NCBI GenBank assembly: GCA_903866825.1
Contig: CAIPPE010000120.1
Coordinates: forward strand, 1 to 45,975
Direction of reading: 5' to 3'
DNA from: an uncultured Methylococcaceae bacterium
Lineage (GTDB): Bacteria > Pseudomonadota > Gammaproteobacteria > Methylococcales > Methylomonadaceae
DNA: 45,975 nt
Of this stretch, positions 9,801 to 17,848 are shown in pieces. The notes beneath the pieces were generated by a model. The model searched no databases and was not told where the DNA came from. It saw only the letters and a program-made list of their open reading frames with translations. The position numbers and the translations under genes were made by a program. The first letter of the stretch is position 1, and each line of letters starts with the position of its first letter.

Positions 9801-11021
9801 TAAGGTCGCGCCTACACAAGCATACCAAATATATCCCAATTGCTGAGCTTGCTGACAGAACTTAAATAATTCCGTTAATAATACATCTCTGCTCTCGCTT
9901 TTAATAGCTTCAATCTCACCTATCCAAAATAGCAATAAAGCTTGAAACAATTGATCAATAGGACTTTTTTTATTGTTCAATAGATAAGTAGTTTTCTCAA
10001 TTGAAGATTTACTTTGAAAAATATCAACAATCTCTAATAAAGCTAAATTTAGCCACCAGAATTGATTTTGAAAACCTTGCTTAACGGTTAACAGTGCTTG
10101 TTGCCTTAATAACTTTAAATTATTAAAGTCACGACTACGAAGTAACGCTAAATTAAAAAAATAACCGTGCAAACCACCTAAATTAATATTACGTTTCCCT
10201 GTTTCTTTTTTATAGGCTTTAAGTGCCAATTGAAAGTAACTAATCGCCTGATCATTTTGATTACGCAAAAAATATAAGGTCCCTAGTAATTTCAGTCCAT
10301 CTGCTGAAAAATCACCTGCTAACCAGGCTTCAGCATCTGTAAAATCACCACGAAGTAAGCGAGTTTCAATCACTGCATGAACTATTATAGGGTTATCATG
10401 TTTTGCAGAACCAAAAAAGGTCTCGAGCAATTGAAATTGGAATGAAACATCTCTTAACAGTAAATGACTGTCATTTAAAAAATAACTTAATACCAGTGAT
10501 TTGATAGTATCCGACAAGGAGGTGAACCATTCAACGCAATAATTTTTAAAAAATATTTTATTAATGTAAAGAGAAAAAGTTTGTGGGTAATCACTATAAA
10601 AACGCTCAATATTAGCTGCGAAGGCCGTGTCATTACCTTGATACAAAAAGATACGTAGCTGTTTTATAGCATGAAAGACTTCCGTTCTCGCGGGATAGTA
10701 ATACCCAGGCTGAGCAATAAGAAATTGAGCGAGTTTGTTAAACCACACTTCTTCAGTTGCCAACCTCATCAGATACTCGGCAAAATCTTCATTACATCGC
10801 CAACCATCAGGCATCACTACAATCAAATTAGTTTTAAGTAATTTCTCCCGTAAAGGCTTATCAAGTACGGCTAACTTTTTGATATCAAAACAAGCTAATG
10901 TCTTCAAAAGTGTTTGTAAGTTAGATTGTCCTATAGGTGCAAAAATAACCGATAAAACCAGCATAATAGTCTGCTCATCCTTTGATAGAGCATTAAAAGA
11001 GGTCAATAATTTATCTTTCAT
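6897..11021 (-). CDS. Large SNF2-family DEAD/DEAH helicase with long N-terminal region
   Basis: The product has 1374 residues. The C-terminal ~480 form a complete SNF2 double-stranded-DNA translocase: motif I [13 protein letters not shown] near residue 944, motif II DEAQ near 1039, [13 protein letters not shown], and the second lobe with [50 protein letters not shown]. The N-terminal ~450 residues are leucine-rich and helical and look like degenerate TPR or similar repeats; the middle ~400 residues carry beta-rich sequence I cannot name. It lacks features that would mark it as RapA. Such large bacterial SNF2 proteins occur as housekeeping-like genes and in defence loci; no methyltransferase or nuclease neighbour supports defence here. 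The gene is followed closely by the small beta-sandwich protein gene. Confidence 0.9.
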   Translation of the reverse strand: [1374 protein letters not shown]

Positions 11022-11195
11022 CTGTATATTGTTTTATTCCAAAAGAAGAGAGGGAATAACATTAATGTCGAAACGATAAATTATTAACCCTAACTATTAA
11101 GAAGCTTAGTAGATCTAAAAACATGAAGTTATAAATAATACCGTAAAAACTGGCTTGGCATCATTCATAACCCCATGGTTTATTATTTTAAAGAA

Positions 11196-12488
11196 TCACA
11201 AAATATTAGCGTAATCTTGCTCAAGTTGACGAAAATTTAACGATGTCATAAAACGACTAAAACTCAGCCAGGAAGCCAAGCCCATTAAATTTTTAAACTG
11301 AGGCGGCAAAAAATGAGGCGCAATCACCGTACCTTCTTCAACTAAATCAACTAACACCTTCATATCCTCAATCATAGTTTTACCGCAGAACAATAATGGA
11401 ATTCTATCTGGCATCCCTTTACTAACCGCTAATCTCATAAAATTATAAGTGAGCACAAAACCCTTGAGATAAGTTAAATCTTTTGTAAAAGGTAAACCAT
11501 CTGCAGTACTGCCTCTAAAAACCCGACTACTTAGCGTATAACTTTCTTCCTCATCCAGTCCTTTTTCTCTAAAGAAGTTAAATATATCCATAAAATCAGC
11601 ACCTTCTTCAGTCAGAGTTATAGCACGTACCCGATTAATTAAACGCATTAACCGATGTGGAGTAGAACTAAATGTTAATATCTCCATCAAGACTGCCAGG
11701 CCCTCTTGGGTAACTGTCGCAGAAGGTGGTCCTTTGCCTAAGAAGGTACAATAGGGTTGCGCTAGACCATTTAACGTCGTTCCCAAATGTACCCAAATTT
11801 CATGAACTTCAAGGACTCGCAAATCACGCATATTAAAAAACGCATCCGCACGTAACTTTATATAATCAGTACCTGCCGCTGCATCAGCCAAAATACCATC
11901 GCTTAACATTGCACGCAGACCATCACCTGGAAAGACAGTTTCTATTTTTTCATTTAGAATGGCTACAGCATCTTTTGCATTAATCGTTTTAGGATCTTCG
12001 TCTAATGAATCCAGTTGTAATAACTGGGATAACGTACCCTCCATCATGCTTCCCAAATTTGCAATGGTTGGATCACCCACATGAAAAACATCCTGAGATG
12101 AGCCATATAACTCTTGGGAGATATTTGAAAACGAAGGAGTTCCGCGTGCTTCAAGCATACTGACGACATCCTGATATTCCCTACTAATACGCCGCATGAT
12201 AACGCTAAGAGGATTTAACTGTCCTAGCTTACGCACTAAATCTCGCTCAATCTGATAAAACTCCTGTTTCTTTTCATCAGGATCAAACCCCAAAGGACGA
12301 TTCTGATAATAATCAGTCGTCACTGATGGCAGAGTTTTACAGTTTCCTTTAAAAAACTCAAGTTTAATACTGTCATCCCATTTAATGGCATCAAGTATTC
12401 GGATCGGTTGTTGTGCTTTAACAATGCGATCAGAAAGCGCTTTAACTTCAGTTAGATAAGTTGATGGTTTAGCTATTTTTCTACTCAT
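11196..12488 (-). CDS. QEGLA-motif protein, DUF1704/MATCAP-like zinc carboxypeptidase
   Basis: This 430-residue protein belongs to the family annotated as flavohemoglobin expression-modulating QEGLA motif protein (DUF1704). The namesake motif is TQEGLAVLMEIL at about 260-271. It also has HEIWVH at 229-234, an HExxxH zinc site, with the QEGLA glutamate (E262) as the likely third ligand. Human MATCAP, a tubulin tyrosine carboxypeptidase, shares this fold and motif, so a cytoplasmic zinc-dependent carboxypeptidase is the best prediction; the bacterial substrate is not known to me. There is no signal peptide. It lies about 170 bp upstream of the SNF2 gene on the same strand. The link to flavohemoglobin in the family name is historical and nothing here supports it. 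Confidence 0.85.
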   Translation of the reverse strand: MSRKIAKPSTYLTEVKALSDRIVKAQQPIRILDAIKWDDSIKLEFFKGNCKTLPSVTTDYYQNRPLGFDPDEKKQEFYQIERDLVRKLGQLNPLSVIMRRISREYQDVVSMLEARGTPSFSNISQELYGSSQDVFHVGDPTIANLGSMMEGTLSQLLQLDSLDEDPKTINAKDAVAILNEKIETVFPGDGLRAMLSDGILADAAAGTDYIKLRADAFFNMRDLRVLEVHEIWVHLGTTLNGLAQPYCTFLGKGPPSATVTQEGLAVLMEILTFSSTPHRLMRLINRVRAITLTEEGADFMDIFNFFREKGLDEEESYTLSSRVFRGSTADGLPFTKDLTYLKGFVLTYNFMRLAVSKGMPDRIPLLFCGKTMIEDMKVLVDLVEEGTVIAPHFLPPQFKNLMGLASWLSFSRFMTSLNFRQLEQDYANIL

Positions 12489-12695
12489 GTCTAAATTCCG
12501 TTATCAAAATTTCGTTAATGGTAATAATTTACAGTAAGCGTCACTATATATAGCAGAACCTGGACCAATAGATCAACTGATTAAAAAATTTAAGTGGAAT
12601 TGATTCAAAAATAACCAGGTAGATAATCTTCATTTAAGATAAATTTAAGACAATATGGTGGAAAATATAATCAAAGTTAAATCCGGGATTATTTT

Positions 12696-13400
12696 ATGAA
12701 CAAAGAGCCACTAAAAATTACTAATGACCAAGAAAGTGAAATTGCATCCAGAAGAAAATTTCTGAAGCAAATCGCCTGTGGATCTTTACTAGCATTAAGT
12801 GGTTCTGACATAGCATCAGCAGCAATAAGAGACATTATAAAACCAGGGCAATATGGCCATGGTCATTTATATAGACACAAGTCACATATTGAGCCGAGAC
12901 ACCAACATAGTGCTTTCCAGAATGAAAGCCAAGTACAATCCCCAAATTCAACTGCTTACAAAACGTTGTCATTTGAACATTCGCAAACCGGTGATAAATT
13001 AATAAAACTAACGTATTTTGAAAATGGTAGATACATTAAGGATGCCCTGAACGAAATTAATTTTCTGCTTCGCGATTGTCACACAGATGATATTCACCCG
13101 ATAGATATTGCACTTTTAGATCAATTGCATGATTTAAAAGAAACACTGGGAGTCAACAAACCATTTCATATCGTATCCGGTTATCGATCTCCCACCACCA
13201 ATGCAGAACTACGCAGACATAGCAATAGAGTCGCGGAACATAGTTTTCACATGCAAGGAAGAGCGATTGATATAAGAGTTGAAGGCCTAGATGCAAGAAC
13301 CATTAGAAATGCAGCTCTAACAATGGCTAGAGGTGGTGTAGGCTATTATCCTTATAATAATTTTGTACACCTTGATACTGGCGATGTTAGAAGCTGGTAA
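12696..13400 (+). CDS. Tat-exported DUF882 (YcbK/MepK-like) peptidoglycan peptidase
   Basis: The protein has 234 residues. A twin-arginine signal is visible at residues 18-27 (SRRKFLKQIA) followed by a hydrophobic stretch and an Ala-x-Ala-like site near residue 43, so export in folded form is expected. The C-terminal half is the M15-like DUF882 domain: IVSGYRSPTTNAELRRHS, then EHSFHMQGRAIDIRVEG with the zinc-binding His and Asp, and the last ligand in FVHLDTG. E. coli MepK (formerly YcbK) cleaves meso-DAP crosslinks made by L,D-transpeptidases. The convergent neighbour is a YcbB-type L,D-transpeptidase whose 3' end lies only 25 bp away; in E. coli ycbB and ycbK are also neighbours but face the same way. 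Start: ATG with GGGAT upstream. Confidence 0.9.
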   Translation: MNKEPLKITNDQESEIASRRKFLKQIACGSLLALSGSDIASAAIRDIIKPGQYGHGHLYRHKSHIEPRHQHSAFQNESQVQSPNSTAYKTLSFEHSQTGDKLIKLTYFENGRYIKDALNEINFLLRDCHTDDIHPIDIALLDQLHDLKETLGVNKPFHIVSGYRSPTTNAELRRHSNRVAEHSFHMQGRAIDIRVEGLDARTIRNAALTMARGGVGYYPYNNFVHLDTGDVRSW

Positions 13401-13425
13401 AGTTAGGTATTTAAAGTATCCAAAA

Positions 13426-15438
13426 CTACGGCTGTCTTTCGCTTGCATTATCAACTTCCGGATTAGTTGTAGTTCCAAAAGGATCTAAAGCGATTACTGG
13501 TGCTGGGGGAGGAGCAATCAACTCCTGATCAGACAAGTCTACAGACTTTTTCAATTCTTCCTTTAAAACAGCGTCATAACCATAGATATCTGGATAAAAA
13601 ACTAGGTTACCGTGTTGATTTATAAATGAAGTAGTATAAAAAAACAATACCGGAATCGATTTCTTCAGTACCACCCTGCGCGTTTTTTGAGTTTGTAAGG
13701 CTTCTTCTATTTCTTCTTTACTTAACTGATTTTTCAGTACAAACTCGGCTAACTGATCTGGATTTTGTACCCTGACGCAGCCATGACTAAAATCTCTACG
13801 TGACCGACTAAACAATGAGCGTGAAGGTGTGTCATGCAGATACACATCGCTTTTATTTGGAAAGATAAACTTTACCTTACCCAAGGCATTTTTCTTACCC
13901 GGACGCTGCCTGACTCTCAATGTCCCCTGGTTCAGCCCGGAAATCGTTCCAGCACTAAAAGCAACGGCTTTACTGTCATTTCCGAAAGTGGAGACCAGCT
14001 CCATATTCTCACTAGATAAATAACCCGGGTTTTGAATTAACTTAGGTAATATTTCTTTTTTGACTATATTATAGGGCACATTCCAATAGGGCATAAAATC
14101 AATGAATCGCATTTCAGCCATCAATACCGGTGTTTCATTTTTTAATGCCTTACCGACAACCACCCTCATATTAGGGATGTTTGCCTCGAAATCGTTAATA
14201 TCATCATAAGCCCATAATTGAAAGGCGGGGATATTTACAACGATAGTAGCTCCGGTATTCATTTCAGGTAACCAGCGAAGCCTTTCCATTGCCAACTCGA
14301 TTTCGGTTACGCGGTCATTTAGTGGAGCATTTAACTGAGCAACCGTGCTTTTACCCAGCACGCCATCTGGCTCTATTCCATGCCGGGATTGAAACTTTTT
14401 AATGCCAAAAGCAAGTTTGCGAGTATATTGATTAGCCTCCTTCGATGAACCCACCCCCTCTTTGGGCAAGTCTCCTAATGAGACTAAAAACGTCTCTAAC
14501 TCCTGGGATTTTGAAAAGGCTTCACCTGGCTTAATAGGCTTAGTAAACACAAAGTTATGTGGAACAGAATTTTTAGATGCCAACACAAGGGTATTTAATG
14601 CCTGTTTTAATTTTTGATACTGCTTTAACTTAGGCTCTACCAGATTAGGCAATTGAGCAAAATTTCCTTGATTCACACTTGAATTAATAAGCGTTGGTAA
14701 ATCAATAATCTTTTTTTCTCGTAACTTAAGATTAAAATTTATTGCCTTTGGATTTACCCGACCATAATGCAAATCATGTACAAAACGTAACAATGTTAAG
14801 CTGATTGCCGTATCATAAAGCGCTAGTTGCTTATAATCATTACTAGTAATAATCGACTCTGCGGGCAATCTATTTTGTAGGGTCTGAACATCATAATCAG
14901 CAGAATCTAAACCATTAAAAGCTGCATCTTCAAATAACTTTAGTACATCAGCTCTATTTTTGTCCGCTTGGAAATCACCTAACCATAACAACTTATAACC
15001 AGCCAGCTTATATAATGCATCAAGATCTTCAGCTCGATTCTGAAAATTTGATCGCTTTAAGTAGGGATGCTGTTTTGCTGTAATAATAGCAGAAATTTCA
15101 TTAGCTAAACTGGCAGAGTCATGTGCTATCAATGCGCCACTAGAAGCACCCTCTTTAGGCTCTTTTTGACTCTCATCGTGATCACTGCCACTTAATGAAC
15201 TTTGTACTTCAGTAACCATTTCATCAGCAAACGGAGATTGACTTTGCAAACCAAGCATAATGAAAACTACTAAATACCTTGATAAATCAAAACGTCTTAT
15301 TTTAAAAACTTTAGCATTTAGATTTAAGTCAGCCTGATTATTTACCTTACTTTTTATCGAAAGAAATAGCTCACTCAAATCCATTACAAACCGTCCATTT
15401 GCCAATTTTCTTAGTTGCATACAATAAATGCCTGTCAT
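13426..15438 (-). CDS. YcbB/LdtD-type L,D-transpeptidase with peptidoglycan-binding domain
   Basis: This 670-residue enzyme is predicted to form 3-3 crosslinks in peptidoglycan in the periplasm. The N-terminus has a membrane anchor or signal near residues 54-72 (YLVVFIMLGLQSQSPFA). A peptidoglycan-binding type 1 domain lies at about 333-377 (FQSRHGIEPDGVLGKSTVAQLN). The YkuD catalytic domain ends with SHGCVRV near 550, which contains the nucleophilic cysteine. The length and order match LdtD (YcbB). The start is uncertain: the ATG at 15438 has no clear ribosome binding site, and in-frame ATGs at 15420 and 15384 would place the hydrophobic segment closer to the N-terminus. The proline-rich C-terminal tail (APPPAPV) is unremarkable. 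It faces the MepK-like gene. Confidence 0.92.
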   Translation of the reverse strand: MTGIYCMQLRKLANGRFVMDLSELFLSIKSKVNNQADLNLNAKVFKIRRFDLSRYLVVFIMLGLQSQSPFADEMVTEVQSSLSGSDHDESQKEPKEGASSGALIAHDSASLANEISAIITAKQHPYLKRSNFQNRAEDLDALYKLAGYKLLWLGDFQADKNRADVLKLFEDAAFNGLDSADYDVQTLQNRLPAESIITSNDYKQLALYDTAISLTLLRFVHDLHYGRVNPKAINFNLKLREKKIIDLPTLINSSVNQGNFAQLPNLVEPKLKQYQKLKQALNTLVLASKNSVPHNFVFTKPIKPGEAFSKSQELETFLVSLGDLPKEGVGSSKEANQYTRKLAFGIKKFQSRHGIEPDGVLGKSTVAQLNAPLNDRVTEIELAMERLRWLPEMNTGATIVVNIPAFQLWAYDDINDFEANIPNMRVVVGKALKNETPVLMAEMRFIDFMPYWNVPYNIVKKEILPKLIQNPGYLSSENMELVSTFGNDSKAVAFSAGTISGLNQGTLRVRQRPGKKNALGKVKFIFPNKSDVYLHDTPSRSLFSRSRRDFSHGCVRVQNPDQLAEFVLKNQLSKEEIEEALQTQKTRRVVLKKSIPVLFFYTTSFINQHGNLVFYPDIYGYDAVLKEELKKSVDLSDQELIAPPPAPVIALDPFGTTTNPEVDNASERQP

Positions 15439-15603
15439 TAAAACACTGGTTTACAATTTAAATATGTTTAAAGGATGCAATACTAACATTAACAAACTAT
15501 TTCACAATAGTAATAAAGTGTATCCATATTAAGCTAAAATAATTTAGTTGCTTAAATCCCATAAAACGCTAACTATTTTACACTACCTTATCAAAAAGAA
15601 CCG

Positions 15604-16518
15604 ATGGCAAAAAAAACGTCCATACCTTGTAAGAGTCCTTTCCCAACGGCTAAACAAGACGCCGCCATAGTCTCATCTAAACTAGATACACCCCAAAGCG
15701 AATCACCTTCTTACAGATTAGCTTATGATGATTTTGATTTTATGATGCGTGATGAGCTTCGCCCCGTTCGCTTACAACTCGAACTACTAAAACCTGAACT
15801 CACCCAAATAGAGGAAAATATTCAATCAACCATCGTTATTTTTGGCAGCGCAAGAATCTCCGATAAAGACACTGCGCTTAAGGCATTGCAACAGGTTGAA
15901 GAATCGATTAATGCCGACCTCAATAACTCAGAGCTAACGTTTCAAAGAACTATTGCCCAGCGACTATTGGCTAAAAGCCATTACTACGATGAAGCACGCA
16001 AATTGGGGGAATTAATATCCCTAAGCAAAGAAAGCACTAAACAAACTTTAACTGTCGTGACGGGTGGCGGCCCAGGCATTATGGAAGCCGCTAACAGAGG
16101 TGCAGCAGATGTAGGCAGTAAAAATATAGGACTCAATATTGTATTACCAGGCGAGCAAAAACCCAACCCTTACATAACTCCCGAACTCTGCTTTCAGTTT
16201 CATTACTTCGCAATTCGTAAAATGCATTTTCTGATGCGGGCAATCGCCTTAGTCGCATTTCCGGGTGGCTTTGGGACCTTAGATGAGCTTTTTGAAGCCC
16301 TCACCCTGATTCAAACTAAAAAGGTCAGAGCAATACCAATTATTCTGTTTGGAGAGTCCTATTGGAGTAAACTTATTAACTTCGATATGCTAGTTGAAGA
16401 AGGTGTTATAACACCCTGTGACCGTCAGCTTATCCAATTTGCTGAAACGGCTGAACAAGCCTGGTCTCTCATCTTAGAAAACTACTCAATAAATGGCGAT
16501 ATTCATAACAATGGATAG
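15604..16518 (+). CDS. LOG family protein (nucleotide 5'-monophosphate phosphoribohydrolase-like)
   Basis: The 304-residue protein carries both hallmarks of the LOG (TIGR00730) family: GGGPGIMEAANRGA near residue 154 and PGGFGTLDELFEALT near 220. Family members hydrolyse nucleoside 5'-monophosphates to base and ribose phosphate; plant and actinobacterial ones release cytokinins, while many bacterial ones act on purine or pyrimidine nucleotides. The first ~75 residues are an extension before the Rossmann-like core (IVIFGSARI). No signal peptide is present, so it is cytoplasmic. A few bases downstream, on the same strand, is the relic of a metallo-beta-lactamase-fold gene, suggesting the two once formed an operon. 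Confidence 0.88.
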   Translation: MAKKTSIPCKSPFPTAKQDAAIVSSKLDTPQSESPSYRLAYDDFDFMMRDELRPVRLQLELLKPELTQIEENIQSTIVIFGSARISDKDTALKALQQVEESINADLNNSELTFQRTIAQRLLAKSHYYDEARKLGELISLSKESTKQTLTVVTGGGPGIMEAANRGAADVGSKNIGLNIVLPGEQKPNPYITPELCFQFHYFAIRKMHFLMRAIALVAFPGGFGTLDELFEALTLIQTKKVRAIPIILFGESYWSKLINFDMLVEEGVITPCDRQLIQFAETAEQAWSLILENYSINGDIHNNG

Positions 16519-16527
16519 GCAACAACT

Positions 16528-16704
16528 TTGGCTAATCTTACTTTTTTCGGTGCTACCGGCGGCCAAGTAACCGGCTCCTGTTATTTACTGGAAACACATA
16601 ACCATCGTCGAGAAAAAGCAGCGGCCCTATCATTACAAACCAGCTTTAAACGCAGGGGCTGGGACGCAACCATTCCAAAATTAGGCGATAAAATTGCGTT
16701 CTAA
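16528..16704 (+). pseudogene. In-frame relic of a beta-CASP metallo-beta-lactamase-fold gene
   Basis: A 58-codon reading frame (TTG start at 16528, TAA at 16702) encodes an N-terminus LTFFGATGGQVTGSCYLLET that matches the first strand of RNA-processing beta-CASP nucleases, which usually read GATGxVTGSCYL. It then jumps to RRGWDATIPKLGDKIAF, which matches the extreme C-terminus of the same family. A full protein has roughly 450 residues, so about 390 codons, including every zinc-binding histidine motif, are missing, yet the two ends remain in frame. I infer one large internal deletion. It starts 10 bp after the LOG gene and its 3' end overlaps the hypE stop by a few bases. The remnant cannot be catalytic. 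Confidence 0.75.
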
Positions 16705-17726
16705 CAAATACGTGGCAAAGGGTCTTCTTCCAGCTCTTGTAAAATACGCTCGCCCCCCAGCACCGTTTCTATTAGCGCATAAGCAGCTCCCTTTTCTATA
16801 CGACCAATAATCGCTGCCTCGCGATAACCCAAGTCATGCAAATCCTGAAGTGCCTGCTCTGCCTCAAGGGGATCAATGACTGCCAGAACACGTCCTTCAC
16901 ACGCCATATATAAAGGATCATAGCCCAACATTTCTGCCACGGCCTTAACAGACTCATTGATAGGGATTTTACTCTCATAAAAACGCACGCCAGATAGTGT
17001 CGATTTAGCGATTTCGTGAGCAATGGTAGCAATTCCTCCTCGGGTTGGATCACGCATGAATCTCAACCCTGGGTGTTTGATCAATGCTTGAGTTATCGGC
17101 ATCACACTCGCCGCATCAGACTTTAAAGTACCCGACAGACCAAATTGCTCACGTGCCAACATCACAGCTGTACCATGGTCGCCCGCTGTACCACTCAATA
17201 AGATCAAGTCACCGAGTTCAATCTGCTTGATACCTAATTTTAATGTTGACGAACGTTGACCAATACCCGTGGTAGCGAAATAAACACCGCCCCCCTGCCC
17301 TCGCTTTAACACTTTAGTATCCCCTGCAACTATCTTTACACGACACTCCTGGCAAGCTTTAGCCATGCTTTGGACAATCCGGTCAAGTAAGGCTATTTCC
17401 AGGCCTTCTTCGACAAAGGCGTTCAAGGTTAAATACAAAGGTGTTGCCCCTGACACCGCTAAGTCATTCACCGTACCATGCACGGCCAAACTGCCAATAT
17501 TACCTCCAGGAAACTCCAACGGTTCGACCGTAAAACCATCTGTGGTCACTACAATATCACCCCCCTGTAAATTTAAAGGGATATAGGCGGCGTCAGTATC
17601 GGTATCTAATAAATCATTTTTTAAATGACGAGCAAAAAGTTGCTCAATTAACTCTCGCATTAAGCGCCCGCCATTCCCATGAGCGAGACTAATGAACTGA
17701 TCAGATAATATTTTTTGTGAAGTCAA
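16701..17726 (-). CDS. hypE: Hydrogenase maturation factor HypE
   Basis: This 341-residue protein is HypE, which dehydrates a thiocarboxamide on its own C-terminal cysteine to a thiocyanate, the source of the cyanide ligands of NiFe-hydrogenase. The N-terminus LAHGNGGRLMRELI, the ATP-binding segments (VVTTDGFTVEPLEFPGGNIG, MRDPTRGGIATIAHE) and the obligatory terminal PRIC are all present. The start is a TTG at 17726: an in-frame stop lies four codons upstream, AAGG sits 8 nt before it, and no ATG occurs before residue 23. No other hyp gene or hydrogenase subunit is in the window, so it is isolated here. It converges on the beta-CASP relic. Confidence 0.93.
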   Translation of the reverse strand: MTSQKILSDQFISLAHGNGGRLMRELIEQLFARHLKNDLLDTDTDAAYIPLNLQGGDIVVTTDGFTVEPLEFPGGNIGSLAVHGTVNDLAVSGATPLYLTLNAFVEEGLEIALLDRIVQSMAKACQECRVKIVAGDTKVLKRGQGGGVYFATTGIGQRSSTLKLGIKQIELGDLILLSGTAGDHGTAVMLAREQFGLSGTLKSDAASVMPITQALIKHPGLRFMRDPTRGGIATIAHEIAKSTLSGVRFYESKIPINESVKAVAEMLGYDPLYMACEGRVLAVIDPLEAEQALQDLHDLGYREAAIIGRIEKGAAYALIETVLGGERILQELEEDPLPRIC

Positions 17727-17848
17727 CGGTACGCCTTAAACTATAATTTAAATTGCCAGCACCCTAATAACTTCAAACACATCCGCATCTTGTTCTGCAC
17801 GAAATGATTAAACCTATTAATGCGTAAGCATAAAGCTTAATTATAGTC

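Noticed and set aside
6897-12488. Phage-defence island built on the SNF2 helicase
   Set aside because: No methyltransferase, nuclease, phospholipase or DISARM-type partner is adjacent, so the helicase alone does not support it.
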